64,000 nucleotides of DNA from Hallerella sp964587155 (GCA_964587155.1 CAZPKF010000005.1:62001-126000); one strand, 5' to 3'. Shown: positions 1 to 9,200, counted from the stretch's first letter. Made by a program: numbers and translations. Notes: generated from the letters alone by a model not told the origin.

Positions 1-2
1 AC

Positions 3-572
3 GAAAATGAATCGGAAATCATGCAGGAAAACGCCGACATTTATTACATCGGCGAGTTTACGGGGATGAACCAGGCGCACCTCTGCATCACCAGTCTTCC
101 CCTTTTATACCAGGCGAAATACCGCGAGCAACGCAACGCCGAAGAACAAGAATACATCAGCGAGATTCTTTCGCAAATCGAATCCGACGGGCTGATTACC
201 AGCAAATCGGAGGGCGGTGAATTCTTGCCCGGCAAAGGGAACCTTCTCACGTTCGTCGGCAATTTGCAAGAACTGTTAGAACGTCAAGTCATCCCCTATC
301 TTCTGTATCAAGCGGACAACGGCGAACAATTCCAATCGGGCGTCAACCGATTTCAAGAGTTCATGTCTCCGTACAAAAATCCGGAAGACATTCAAAAAAT
401 CAGCGACTCCATTCGAAAATTACGTACAAACGAGAACGACTCCTTGGAACGGAAAAGGCTCGAATTGCTCTGTCGTAAAGTCAGCGCCGTTTACCACGAA
501 AAATTCGAGCAGATTCCGGAAATTCTGCAAAGCCTTGACGAATTGGACTCTTCCCAGCCAGAAAATTCTTAA
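3..572 (+). CDS. hypothetical protein, 5' end outside window
   Basis: The frame is open from base 3 to the stop at 570-572, with an internal ATG at 21, so the gene probably begins before the window. The visible part (about 190 residues) is hydrophilic, without signal peptide, membrane segment or cysteine motif beyond scattered residues; its second half is rich in Lys, Glu and Leu and likely helical (KNPEDIQKISDSIRKL and following). I do not recognise a family. Its stop overlaps the ATG of the PAP2 gene (TAATG), so the two are probably co-translated. Confidence 0.6.
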   Translation, partial: ENESEIMQENADIYYIGEFTGMNQAHLCITSLPLLYQAKYREQRNAEEQEYISEILSQIESDGLITSKSEGGEFLPGKGNLLTFVGNLQELLERQVIPYLLYQADNGEQFQSGVNRFQEFMSPYKNPEDIQKISDSIRKLRTNENDSLERKRLELLCRKVSAVYHEKFEQIPEILQSLDELDSSQPENS

Positions 573-1147
573 TGCGGAAAATTGCGATGTTCCAAAAAAT
601 TTCGTTTTTAGACGAACGTTTTTCCCGTTACCTGTACACGCATCGGCTTTCCGCCAAGTCAGACAGTCTCTTGCGGATTTACACACGGTTAGGAGACGGA
701 TACGTTTGGGCGCTTATCGTCGTTTTGATTTTCGCCATTTACGGCCCCAAATTCCTCGCAATCGTTTTACTTCAGGTTTTTCCGTCTTTGGTCGTTTCTC
801 TTGGGCTTTATTGGCTTGTCAAGTTTTCGACAAAACGACGCCGCCCGTTTGACGCCATTCCTGAGTTCAAGGCCCTGGTTCCGCCTCTTGACAAATACAG
901 TTTTCCCTCCGGGCATACGATGAACAATTTGGCAATTGCGACGACTGTCCTTGTTTCTGTTCCCGTCGCCGGAGCCGTGATGATGGCTCTTCCGCTGACG
1001 TGGGGATTTCTCCGCGTTTACTTTGGCGTTCACTGGCTTTCGGATGTCATCTGCGGATTTTTTCTCGGCATTCTGAGCTTTTTACTGGGGCATTGGATTT
1101 GGCTTTTAGCACTTCCGCATATTCAACTTCTCCCCATATTTTCTTAA
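572..1147 (+). CDS. PAP2-family phosphatase (lipid phosphate phosphatase-like)
   Basis: A 191-residue membrane protein with the three PAP2 signature blocks in order: KxxxxxxRP (KFSTKRRRPFD, about residues 85-95), PSGHT (about 115) and RVYFGVHWLSDV (about 148-160), which supply the vanadium-haloperoxidase-type active-site Arg/Lys and His residues. Hydrophobic segments surround these blocks. Family members hydrolyse phosphatidic acid, undecaprenyl pyrophosphate or phosphatidylglycerophosphate; the sequence does not say which. The start codon overlaps the upstream stop by one base, and a strong terminator follows, so this is the last gene of its operon. Confidence 0.88.
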   Translation: MRKIAMFQKISFLDERFSRYLYTHRLSAKSDSLLRIYTRLGDGYVWALIVVLIFAIYGPKFLAIVLLQVFPSLVVSLGLYWLVKFSTKRRRPFDAIPEFKALVPPLDKYSFPSGHTMNNLAIATTVLVSVPVAGAVMMALPLTWGFLRVYFGVHWLSDVICGFFLGILSFLLGHWIWLLALPHIQLLPIFS

Positions 1148-1170
1148 TCTTTTTGAATTTCGCACAAAAT

Positions 1171-1211
1171 AAAAGTCCGCGGAAAGGAGCTTTCCATCCG
1201 CGGACTTTTTT
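1171..1211. terminator. bidirectional intrinsic terminator between PAP2 and RNase G
   Basis: AAAAGTCCGCGGA and TCCGCGGACTTTTTT form an uninterrupted stem of about 11 bp with A and T tracts on the two sides, so it can stop transcription from both the plus-strand PAP2 operon and the convergent minus-strand RNase G gene. Confidence 0.9.
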
Positions 1212-1223
1212 GGCGAAACACAT

Positions 1224-2762
1224 TTATGCGAAGTTGTAATCTTCCGTAATGTCTTCGTCTTTTTCGTTAAACATGTAGAACTGGCTGGGGAGCATTTTTT
1301 CGTCTTCCACCAAAACCAATTTCATTTCGTGCTTGTATTCCAGATAATGGAACATCCGGGCTGCATCCTTGACAAGCAAATCGACCATCTCCGAACTGAC
1401 GACCATTTGCACTTTTTTCAAACGGCCCTTGGTGCGGGCGCGGGAAAGCCAACGGTCAATAGCCGAAAGTGTCGTTTCCAAACGGAACACATGTCCCGTT
1501 CCACGGCAAACTGGGCACACATGCGTTTTTTCCGTCATCAGGTTGGTGCGGACCCGTTTGCGAGTCACTTCCATCAAACCGAACTGGCTCAGCGGAGTCG
1601 GCGTAATGGGAGCCTTGTCTTTGCGAATCGCCTTGCGGAATTCCTGATAAATCGCGTCGCGATTTTCTTGAGATTCCATGTCGATAAAATCAATGACGAC
1701 AAGTCCGCCGATATCGCGCAAGCGGAGCTGTTTGGCAATTTCATAACACGCGTCGACATTCGTTTCGAAAATGATTTTTTCCTGGTCTTTGCCATGCACC
1801 TTCGGGCCCGTGTTTACGTCAATTGCAACCAGTGCTTCGGTTTGGTCTATGACCAAATTGCCTCCGTGTGGCAGCGGGACAGAACGTTGGAGTGAGCGGG
1901 CGTAATCGTCTTCGATTTTGAAATATTCGAACAGGCTCTCTTTGGAACTCCAAAGCTTGACCTTGCTGATTTTGTCGGACGAAAGCTTTTGAAGCTCTTC
2001 GCGAATGGCAAAATACTCATCGCGGTCATCGACGTAAACGTAATCCGTGTTGTCGCTGAAATATTCCCGAATCGTCTGCGAAACAGAATCCGATTCTTTG
2101 TAAATACAAGTTTCGGCGGGCTGATGCTCGAAATTGAATTTGGTCGCTTCCCACTTGGCTTCCAATTCGTGCATCTGTTTTGAAATTTCCAGTTCGCTTT
2201 CGGAAAGTCCGTTGGTGCGGACGATGTAACCCACGTCCGGCCCCTTGAGACGGCGGACAACTTTTTTGAATTCGCGGCGAACCTTCGGATCGCGGGCACG
2301 TTTGGACACGCCGATGAAATTCGTTCCCGGCATACAGACGAGAAAACGCCCGGCAAAGCTCAAATGCGTTGTCAAACGGGCGCCCTTGGTGCTGATGGGT
2401 TCTTTTGTCACCTGCACCATGATTTCCTGTCCAACGCGCAAAATCTGGTCGATGGAAAGTTCCTCGCCAACAGCCATGTCGTCATCCTTGTCGCCGTATT
2501 CGCGGGAAAGAAGGATGTTCCTGTCAATGGCATCTTCCTGATGAAGGAATCCGGCCTTTTCAAGCCCGATGTCGATAAACGCCGCCTTTAGCGCGGGAAT
2601 CACGGATTGCACAACGCCTTTATAAATATTGCCGAGAACACGGTTGGAATCTGCGCTTTCTACAACGAGTTCAGCGAGATCGCCTCCTTCCATCACGGCA
2701 ATTCTTTTTTCGTAAGGTGTCATGCTAATCAAAATGCCACGCTTAGAATTTTGAACAGCCAT
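1224..2762 (-). CDS. rng: ribonuclease G/E family endoribonuclease
   Basis: 512 residues, RNase G length rather than RNase E, which would carry a long disordered C-terminus. An S1 RNA-binding region follows the N-terminus (GNIYKGVVQSVIPALKAAF, near residue 45). The catalytic Mg-binding aspartates sit in LVAIDVNTGP and GGLVVIDFID, and the zinc-link CPVCRGTG follows near residue 415. It should cleave A/U-rich single-stranded RNA in rRNA maturation and mRNA decay. The ATG is preceded by AGGAG at a normal distance. The gene stands alone: 139 bp separate it from the upstream HAD gene and a terminator follows. Confidence 0.95.
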   Translation of the reverse strand: MAVQNSKRGILISMTPYEKRIAVMEGGDLAELVVESADSNRVLGNIYKGVVQSVIPALKAAFIDIGLEKAGFLHQEDAIDRNILLSREYGDKDDDMAVGEELSIDQILRVGQEIMVQVTKEPISTKGARLTTHLSFAGRFLVCMPGTNFIGVSKRARDPKVRREFKKVVRRLKGPDVGYIVRTNGLSESELEISKQMHELEAKWEATKFNFEHQPAETCIYKESDSVSQTIREYFSDNTDYVYVDDRDEYFAIREELQKLSSDKISKVKLWSSKESLFEYFKIEDDYARSLQRSVPLPHGGNLVIDQTEALVAIDVNTGPKVHGKDQEKIIFETNVDACYEIAKQLRLRDIGGLVVIDFIDMESQENRDAIYQEFRKAIRKDKAPITPTPLSQFGLMEVTRKRVRTNLMTEKTHVCPVCRGTGHVFRLETTLSAIDRWLSRARTKGRLKKVQMVVSSEMVDLLVKDAARMFHYLEYKHEMKLVLVEDEKMLPSQFYMFNEKDEDITEDYNFA

Positions 2763-2901
2763 TAAAACTCCTAATGAATAGTCTAAACTTTTGGATTCGC
2801 CTGAAATGACGAAACACTCGGAAAAATTAGCAATATGGGAAAATCTAAAAGCAGAAATTGAAGATGAAGAACACCAAAAAGGCCATTCAACAAGTCGGCA
2901 G

Positions 2902-3864
2902 TCAACCGTTCAAATGCTCTGGCGGACGAGAGGCACTTTTCCGGATGCTTTGCCATTGCTTTTGCACCAGGGCATCCGCAATGCGGCAAACTTGTTCGTT
3001 AAGCCACATCCACGTCATGGAATTTTCCCGGTAATCCGCCTCTCCGAACATTTGAATGCGCTTGTCGCGGCGAAGAGCGTCAACTTGCCGCAAAGCGGCC
3101 CTGTCTCCGGGTGGATAAATCGCATAAGTTATTCCGCCCCATTGATTGAGAATGCTGAACGCAGGAACATCGGACGGCCCATCGGCGATATAAATCATGT
3201 TTTCAAACGGAATCCGTCGATTTTCGCCTTCGATGCGGGAATTGACATCTATCGTTTCGGGGAATTTATTCGAACCCTTGTTGATTTCAAAAAGATAACG
3301 CGTTTTAGACGTATTGTCCAATGCACTGGCGACTTGGGAAATTTCACATTCTTTTGGGACAAAATCCAACGGTGAAAATCCTGGCGAAGCCGGAGTTTCT
3401 ATAAATTCGCAGCCAAAAATACCGTCGAGATACGGAGCTACGGCACTTCCGCGAATCGTTTCAGCAAATCCCGTGCTGACGACGTAATGTTCCAGCCGGA
3501 TGTTTGCGGCCCGATAAGCGGGATTTTCTTCAATCCGTTTCCGGATATCCGGGAAAAAATCGGGAAGCCCCGGATAGAACTCCAGTTCCGCGCCACATTC
3601 GCGAAGAATCCGATTTGAAAGTCCCGGCATTTTTCCCGCTTTGACATAAGTCAAAATATGGTTCAGGTAAGACGTATCCCGATTGACGTGAACGCCATAT
3701 TTTTCGTAAAACGCCGGCAAGGCATTCACTTCTTTCCAAAATTGCTTTCCGTCAACTTGGTAACGCCGGAACAGCGGATCTTGCATATAACCGGAAATGA
3801 GGGTTTTGTCAAAATCCCACACCATGGCAATCACATTTTGTTCGAAAGGTCTTGAATCCATCAT
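2902..3864 (-). CDS. HAD-superfamily hydrolase
   Basis: About 320 residues with the HAD nucleophile motif DFDKT (VWDFDKTLISG, near residue 18) and the late acidic motif ADGPSDVPAF near residue 228, typical of phosphatases with a cap insertion between them. Substrate cannot be inferred. GTG 3867, ATG 3864 and ATG 3861 are possible starts; ATG 3864 overlaps the TGA of the upstream M23 peptidase gene (TGATG), which I took as translational coupling. Pairing with a peptidoglycan peptidase hints at an envelope role, but this is only context. Confidence 0.8.
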   Translation of the reverse strand: MMDSRPFEQNVIAMVWDFDKTLISGYMQDPLFRRYQVDGKQFWKEVNALPAFYEKYGVHVNRDTSYLNHILTYVKAGKMPGLSNRILRECGAELEFYPGLPDFFPDIRKRIEENPAYRAANIRLEHYVVSTGFAETIRGSAVAPYLDGIFGCEFIETPASPGFSPLDFVPKECEISQVASALDNTSKTRYLFEINKGSNKFPETIDVNSRIEGENRRIPFENMIYIADGPSDVPAFSILNQWGGITYAIYPPGDRAALRQVDALRRDKRIQMFGEADYRENSMTWMWLNEQVCRIADALVQKQWQSIRKSASRPPEHLNG

Positions 3865-4697
3865 CACCTAGACTGAATAAAGTAATTCTCCGGATCGACA
3901 GATTCTCCATCGATTCGAATTTCATAATGGAGGCCCGATCCCGCAGTTCTTCCCGAACGGCCTACCGTAGCGATGGGTTCTCCCCGCGAAACTGTTTGCC
4001 CCGACTTGACCAGAGCTTTTTCAATATGCGCATAAAACGTGCGAATGTGATCCGTATGCTGAATTTTCACCGTTTGCCCAAATCCGCGGTGTGCGCGGAC
4101 TTCAACAACTTTGCCCGCCCCTGTCGCCATCACGGTATCCCCATCTTCGGCAAAGAAATCAACGCCGCGGTGCGGAAGCCGCTGTTCCGTAAAATGGTCG
4201 TTCATCATGCCAAAACGGTTCGTGACAACCTTGTGATTTTTCAGCGGATGCAATACGGGAATGGCCTTGGCAAGATCTGCGTTCGCAACCAGGGAATCCC
4301 GGAATACGGAATACGTCCGATACGTTTGAAACAAAGCTTCTTTCCGTTTTTCGCGGTGCAAGGAATCGGCAGAATCAGAAAGCACCGGCAGATGAATCCC
4401 TCCGATGGCGTAAATACTGTCTTGAAGTGTTTCCGTATTTTGCAAAAAATGTTCCGCGCTGTCATTTTGCACACGGAGTTCGTTGAGCTCACTCCGAATT
4501 TGCCTGTTTTGTTTCCGCAATCCAAGCAGCGTTCCATCGCCGATTTTTTCAGCGAGTTCAAATGGTGAAAAGAGGGCAAAGCCCAAAGCGGCAAGAACCG
4601 CTCCCAATATCCACAAGGCAGGTTTCAACGGCGATATCCGGGCATTTTTCGATTCGCCCGTTTTTTCAGAAAAGAAATGAAAATTCCACTTTTTCAA
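3864..4697 (-). CDS. M23 (LytM-type) metallopeptidase, membrane-anchored
   Basis: 277 residues: short cytoplasmic start, one transmembrane segment (about residues 26-46), a helical stretch, then a C-terminal LytM/peptidase M23 domain with HRGVDFFAEDGDTV (zinc ligands His and Asp), the YAH histidine and the terminal LHYE zinc histidine. In most M23 enzymes the last motif is HxH; here the first His is Gly (GSGLHYE), so activity should not be assumed. Start is TTG at 4697, eight bases after the stop of the preceding small gene with AGTAGG before it. Likely acts on peptidoglycan in the periplasm. Confidence 0.85.
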   Translation of the reverse strand: MKKWNFHFFSEKTGESKNARISPLKPALWILGAVLAALGFALFSPFELAEKIGDGTLLGLRKQNRQIRSELNELRVQNDSAEHFLQNTETLQDSIYAIGGIHLPVLSDSADSLHREKRKEALFQTYRTYSVFRDSLVANADLAKAIPVLHPLKNHKVVTNRFGMMNDHFTEQRLPHRGVDFFAEDGDTVMATGAGKVVEVRAHRGFGQTVKIQHTDHIRTFYAHIEKALVKSGQTVSRGEPIATVGRSGRTAGSGLHYEIRIDGESVDPENYFIQSR

Positions 4698-4705
4698 AGA
4701 GATGC

Positions 4706-4966
4706 CTACTTTTCAGCAGAACGTTTTTTCAACCGTTCGATGCGATTTATCGATTCAGAAATATCACCGACCAGGGCGACGACTTCCGGTTTTTCCTTGA
4801 GACTTTCCAAATCACCGTTTTCCAGCGCCGGGAGCAAATACTTTCCCAACGCTTTGTATTTTTCCCCAAGACGAGACTCTTCGACAGCCAAATTGACCCG
4901 GTTAAGCGCAAACGCTGCGCATTCCAAAGCACCATCTTTTAGCGAATTTAAGGCGTTTTTCGACAT
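4706..4966 (-). CDS. small conserved-looking helical protein
   Basis: 86 residues from the ATG at 4966, which has AAAGGAGAG at ideal spacing; a longer reading from GTG 4987 would place the start inside that ribosome-binding site and is rejected. The protein is charged and helical (ESRLGEKYKALGKYLLPALE), with no signal or membrane segment. Family unknown. It is the first gene of the operon leading into the M23 peptidase and the HAD hydrolase. Confidence 0.6.
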   Translation of the reverse strand: MSKNALNSLKDGALECAAFALNRVNLAVEESRLGEKYKALGKYLLPALENGDLESLKEKPEVVALVGDISESINRIERLKKRSAEK

Positions 4967-5031
4967 CGGTTCTCTCCTTTTCGTCACATAAAATAATAGT
5001 TTTTAAGTCGTAAAAAAAATGGAGACATTTT

Positions 5032-5178
5032 ATGAGCCGAAGAGATCGCAGAAAAGCCGAGCAAGCAGCGAAAAATTTCACGCCGAGCAAGAAAAAACGG
5101 ATGAGTACAGTCAGCGTCACCATATTGGGACTTATTGTTGTCATCGCCTGGATTGCTTTTGTCATGGCTCGAAACTAG
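5032..5178 (+). CDS. 48-residue single-span membrane protein
   Basis: Starts at ATG 5032 behind GGAG (5021-5024) and ends at TAG 5178, 12 bases before dnaN. The first 23 residues are strongly basic (SRRDRRKAEQAAK, then SKKKR) and the rest is one hydrophobic helix (VTILGLIVVIAWIAFVMARN). This gives a clear inside-positive topology. It is too short for most gene callers. Function unknown; it appears co-transcribed with the sliding clamp gene. Confidence 0.65.
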   Translation: MSRRDRRKAEQAAKNFTPSKKKRMSTVSVTILGLIVVIAWIAFVMARN

Positions 5179-5190
5179 TCGAGGTCAAAA

Positions 5191-6312
5191 ATGAGATTTC
5201 AAATTGAAAAAACAAAACTTTTAAGTGCGTTGAATACCGTTATCGGCGCCGTTCCCAACAAGGCGACCATCCAAGTGCTGAACAACTTCGCCATCCGGTT
5301 AGAAGGCAACACCCTTGAAATCAGTGCGACCGACTTGGATTTGGGAATCCGCGTTAAACTGGAAGTGCAAGCCGAAGCAGACGGTGCAGTCGTCGTCAAT
5401 GCCAGAAGACTTTTGGATTTGATCAAAGGACTGATTGATCCGAAAATTGAAATTCTGACAATCGAAGTCATCGATTATCTGGTTACAGTTCGTTGGAGCG
5501 AACGCGGCAAGGCATCCATCACCGGATTCGACGTCAGCGATTTCCCGCCACTTCCAGATGTAGCAGATGGAGAATCCTTTGAACTCGGCAAAAGCGAACT
5601 GGATTTTCTCGCCGGAAAGACCCTGTTCTCAGTTTCGACAGACCAAAACCGCCAAAATTTGAACGGTGCTTATATGGACATGCGCCCGGGAAAATTGATC
5701 ATGGTGGCAACAGACGGACACCGTTTGGGAAAAGCCTTCATCGAACTGGAAGGAAATACGATAGAAAAGGGATTCATCGTCCCCCCAAAAGCAATTCAGT
5801 TTGCGCTCAAGAGCATTCCAAACGATTCCACCATTGAAATCCGAGTTTCCGACACTTACGTCCTTTTCGCAAACGACGGTGTGCAAATTGTTTCCAAACT
5901 CATCGAAGGACCTTATCCCAAATACGAAGCGGTCATTCCATCTTCTTTCCAACGTACAGTCCAACTCAACCGGACGGATTTTTTCAACAAAATTTCAACG
6001 GTCATTTCGATGGCAAACGCAAGAACCCGAATGCTCCGTTTGCGCCTAGACGGCAACCAAATGGAACTGTCCGCAAGTGACGCGAACATCGGCGGCGATT
6101 CGACCGAAGCCCTTTCCGTTGTGCACGAAGGGGAAGGCGTTTATGATATCGGATTTAACGGGAATTACATGCTTGAAGTATTAAAGCTTTGCCAATGTGA
6201 AGAAGTCATCCTCCGGATGAACGGCCCGCTTTCCGCCTGCATCATCGAGCCCGTCGGAACGGACATGAATTGCATGTTCCTGTTGATGCCGCTCCGCCTT
6301 GTCGACGAATAA
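5191..6312 (+). CDS. dnaN: DNA polymerase III beta subunit (sliding clamp)
   Basis: 373 residues, the usual length, with clamp features throughout: N-terminal MRFQIEKTKLLSALNTV, central VATDGHRLGKAFIE, and C-terminal CEEVILRMNGPLSACIIEP followed by LLMPLRL, the conserved hydrophobic C-terminus. Three clamp domains are complete. The protein forms the dimeric ring that tethers replicase to DNA. dnaA is not adjacent in this window; the neighbours are the M23/HAD operon (divergent) and the sulfur cluster (convergent). A strong terminator follows at 6324-6365. Confidence 0.96.
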   Translation: MRFQIEKTKLLSALNTVIGAVPNKATIQVLNNFAIRLEGNTLEISATDLDLGIRVKLEVQAEADGAVVVNARRLLDLIKGLIDPKIEILTIEVIDYLVTVRWSERGKASITGFDVSDFPPLPDVADGESFELGKSELDFLAGKTLFSVSTDQNRQNLNGAYMDMRPGKLIMVATDGHRLGKAFIELEGNTIEKGFIVPPKAIQFALKSIPNDSTIEIRVSDTYVLFANDGVQIVSKLIEGPYPKYEAVIPSSFQRTVQLNRTDFFNKISTVISMANARTRMLRLRLDGNQMELSASDANIGGDSTEALSVVHEGEGVYDIGFNGNYMLEVLKLCQCEEVILRMNGPLSACIIEPVGTDMNCMFLLMPLRLVDE

Positions 6313-6323
6313 CTTTTTGAACA

Positions 6324-6365
6324 TAAAAAAAAAACGCGGCGATGAACATCGCCGCGTTTTTTTTT
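6324..6365. terminator. bidirectional terminator between dnaN and metY
   Basis: A-tract, then ACGCGGCGATG / CATCGCCGCGT stem with a two- to four-base loop and a run of nine T. Symmetric, so it can end both dnaN and the long minus-strand sulfur operon whose last gene is metY. Confidence 0.92.
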
Positions 6366-6512
6366 GTTTTCTGCCGCTTCTGTAGCGGCAAGATTCCAAT
6401 GAATAAAAATCATTCCTTTTTTCGAACCATTCTTTTCTCCGCACTCAAATTCGGAAACTTTAAGCGCCTTCACGCAAATGGGCAACAAGGAACTCTTTTG
6501 AAAGAGAGCTCC
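6366..6512. other. dnaN-metY intergenic region, hairpin at 6487-6514
   Basis: No gene seen. An imperfect inverted repeat (AAGGAACTCTTT / AAAGAGAGCTCCTT, 6487-6514) overlaps the metY stop codon on the minus strand. It has no following T-run, so it is more likely a 3'-end stabilising hairpin than a terminator. Confidence 0.4.
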
Positions 6513-7811
6513 TTATTTGGATGCGTCAAAGGCCTGCTTCAAATCTTCAATCAAATCGTTCGGATCTTCAAGTCCCAAGGAAAGGCGAATCGTTTCGGCG
6601 TGGATGTCTGCCGCCGCCTGCAATTTCGGATTTAATTCAATGTGCGTTGTCGTCGACGGATTGATAATCAGCGATTTTGCGTCACCGATATTTGCCTGGA
6701 ATCCAAAAACCTTCACAGTTTCAAGGAATTTGCGCCGCCTTTCCGCATTTCCCTTGAGCCCGAAGCTGAGAATTGCCCCCGCTCCTTTGGGAAAGTACTT
6801 TTTGGCAAGTTCGGCGTATTTGCTTCCTTTGGCATGCGGATGTTTTACCCAAGCGACTTCCGGTCGAGTTTCCAAGAACTCGACAATTTTTTCGGCGTTT
6901 GAAACTTGCTTGGAGAGGCGCTCCGAAAGAGTTTCAATTCCCAAAAGTACCAGATAGGCGCTAAACGGTGCAAGGCACGCACCAAGATAATTCAGGTGAA
7001 CAGCTCGAATGCGACCGGTAAACGGCGTCTCCGGGAATACGTCTTGGTACGTTCGCGGTTTCTGCTCCTGTGAACGGAGGAAATACGGTTTTTCGGAAAA
7101 TTGGGGAAATTTCCCATTATTCCAATTGAACTTGTTGCTTTCAAGAACAACACCCGCAATAACATTCCCGTGCCCGGAAAGTCCCTTTGTCGCGGAATAG
7201 ACAACTATGTCGGCACCAAATGCAAACGGATTCAGCAAATAGGGAGTCGCTATCGTATTGTCCACTATCAGCGGAATACCGTGTTTGTGCGCCACCTCTG
7301 CAATACCTTCTACATCGAGAATCGTTGCGTTCGGGTTCGTGATGCTTTCAATAAAAATGACTTTGGTGTCATCCTTGATCGCTTTTTCAAAGGATTCCAA
7401 ACTGTCCGGGTCTTCGACGATATCGTACTTCACTCCGAATTCGGAAAACACCTGTTCCAAACTGTCGACGGATCCACCGTAAGAGCGAGCCGTTGCGAGA
7501 ATGCGGCCCGAAGATGCAGTAGCATTCAGCAATGCGTAAGTTACCGCCGCCATGCCCGAAGCGAGGGAAACCGCTCCAGTTGCACCCGGATGGAGGGCAA
7601 CAAGACGAGATTCGAGAGCATCCGTCGTCGGATTCGAAAGACGCGTATAAAGTGATTCCGTGCTGTTGAAATAAAACATGCTGTCGGAACGCGCCACGGT
7701 ATCCAGCGAGAACGCAGTCGTCTGATAAATGGGGACGGAAACCGCATGTTTGTGTTCCGCAGAATCATAGCCTGCATGAAGCTTTAATGTGTCGAAAGAA
7801 AAATCATTCAT
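6513..7811 (-). CDS. metY: O-acetylhomoserine sulfhydrylase (MetY)
   Basis: 432 residues, the length of MetY rather than the shorter (about 380) MetB/MetC enzymes. It is a Cys/Met-metabolism PLP enzyme with the lysine motif VYSATKGLSGHGN (near residue 208), N-terminal HAGYDSAEHKHAVSVPIYQTT and the typical internal insertion with GKFPQFSEKPYF. It should join O-acetylhomoserine with sulfide or methanethiol, giving homocysteine or methionine. Last gene of the unit that begins at 12736, 29 bp behind the aminotransferase. Confidence 0.92.
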   Translation of the reverse strand: MNDFSFDTLKLHAGYDSAEHKHAVSVPIYQTTAFSLDTVARSDSMFYFNSTESLYTRLSNPTTDALESRLVALHPGATGAVSLASGMAAVTYALLNATASSGRILATARSYGGSVDSLEQVFSEFGVKYDIVEDPDSLESFEKAIKDDTKVIFIESITNPNATILDVEGIAEVAHKHGIPLIVDNTIATPYLLNPFAFGADIVVYSATKGLSGHGNVIAGVVLESNKFNWNNGKFPQFSEKPYFLRSQEQKPRTYQDVFPETPFTGRIRAVHLNYLGACLAPFSAYLVLLGIETLSERLSKQVSNAEKIVEFLETRPEVAWVKHPHAKGSKYAELAKKYFPKGAGAILSFGLKGNAERRRKFLETVKVFGFQANIGDAKSLIINPSTTTHIELNPKLQAAADIHAETIRLSLGLEDPNDLIEDLKQAFDASK

Positions 7812-7840
7812 GGATAATACCTCCTGTTGAATCCTTCGAC

Positions 7841-9187
7841 TTACTTGACCAAAGGATCGGCGAGATGGGAAACAGCTTCATCGAGGCGTTTAAAAATTTC
7901 GTTCAGCTGTTCTTCTGTTGTAATTAGCGGCGGAGCGATGAGGATGGTGGAGCCACCGCCCATAGTGAGAATGCCGTACTGGTTGCGCAAATCGGCAATC
8001 AAATTGGCTAGGAAAGGTTCTCCGTTGGCATTTTTGCGAATCACGCTCTTAGTTTCCTTGCTGTAGCTGAACTCGATGGCGCCGAAAAGCCCTATGGAAC
8101 GAACATCGCCGACGGAACTATGCCTAGATTTGAATTCCGCCAGTTTTTGTTTCAAAATCGGTTCCAAATCGAGAACATGTTGGCGTATATTTAACCGCTT
8201 ATATTCTTGTATGCATGCAATGGCCGCGGAAACGCCAAGAGGATGCGTATTGTAGGTAAGTCCCGCCGTAAAGGAATTTTTCGCATAGTATTCGCCGATT
8301 TCCTTACTCACGAGAACGCCTCCAAGAGGCGCATAGGCACTATTCACGCCCTTTGCAAACGTAATGATATCCGGTTCAATGCCTTCGCGTTCGCAAGCGA
8401 ACCATTCGCCACTGCGCAAGAAACCACTCATCACTTCGTCACAGACGAGAAGAATACCGTATTTTTTGGTAATTTCGCGGACACCTTTCAAATATCCTTT
8501 CGGATAAAGATAAACACCGTTGCTGCCCGTTACCGATTCGATAAAAAGAGCGGCAATCGTATCCGGGCCTTCTTGTTGAATTTGGTATTCCAAGCGGGTA
8601 AGAAAGTGCTTGGTCGCTTCTTCTTCGCTCTTGAATTTGATGTCATAACCGTAAAGATGCGGTGCCGGGAATTTGATAAAGCCCGGAATCGTCGGAAAGA
8701 GACTTGCGCGGTCGCTTTCGCCCGTAAGGCTGCTCGCGCCATAAGTACTTCCGTGATACGATTCGTACTTCGAAAAAACCTTGTCGCGACCAGTTACCGC
8801 CTTTGCAAAGCGGATGGCAAATTCATTCGCTTCGGAGCCGCCCAAGGTAAACAGCACCTTGCCCATATTCTTCGGAGCGATTTCTTCGATAATCAGTTTC
8901 GCCAGGTCTCCGGCTTCATCAAAAGCGTGGCGCGGGGCAATATAAGCCAAGCGCTCTGCCTGCTTTTGAATTGCTGCAATGATATTTTTGTTGTTGAATC
9001 CGATATTGACATTCACTAGTTGCGAAGAAACATCTATGTATTGCTTGCCATTTTCATCATAAACGTAAATGCCGTCAGCATGATCAACGTGGAATGGTTT
9101 GTAATCTTTGTGAGGAGCGTTCGCAAAAGAGAAAAGATTGTACTTTCTTGCGGCTTCATAAGATTTTTGTGATTGATTGTTTGTCAT
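7841..9187 (-). CDS. class III (omega) aminotransferase
   Basis: 448 residues from ATG 9187, which is preceded by AAGGGAAA; a longer frame to 9298 overlaps the ABC ATPase and lacks a ribosome site. Fold-type I motifs: GSEANEFAIRFAK (117-129), YHGSTYGASSLTG (144-156), CDEV with Asp250 contacting the PLP ring, and the Schiff-base lysine K279 in ITFAKGVNS. The family includes taurine:pyruvate, beta-alanine and other omega-amine transaminases. Its place behind an SsuABC-type importer suggests it deaminates the imported organosulfur amine, but no sulfoacetaldehyde or C-S cleaving enzyme is nearby, so the substrate is open. Confidence 0.85.
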   Translation of the reverse strand: MTNNQSQKSYEAARKYNLFSFANAPHKDYKPFHVDHADGIYVYDENGKQYIDVSSQLVNVNIGFNNKNIIAAIQKQAERLAYIAPRHAFDEAGDLAKLIIEEIAPKNMGKVLFTLGGSEANEFAIRFAKAVTGRDKVFSKYESYHGSTYGASSLTGESDRASLFPTIPGFIKFPAPHLYGYDIKFKSEEEATKHFLTRLEYQIQQEGPDTIAALFIESVTGSNGVYLYPKGYLKGVREITKKYGILLVCDEVMSGFLRSGEWFACEREGIEPDIITFAKGVNSAYAPLGGVLVSKEIGEYYAKNSFTAGLTYNTHPLGVSAAIACIQEYKRLNIRQHVLDLEPILKQKLAEFKSRHSSVGDVRSIGLFGAIEFSYSKETKSVIRKNANGEPFLANLIADLRNQYGILTMGGGSTILIAPPLITTEEQLNEIFKRLDEAVSHLADPLVK

Positions 9188-9200
9188 TTTTTTCCCTTTG

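Noticed and set aside
2791..3375. Long plus-strand frame opposite the HAD gene
   Set aside because: Shadow of the HAD gene; no ribosome site, and the minus-strand protein has the catalytic motifs.
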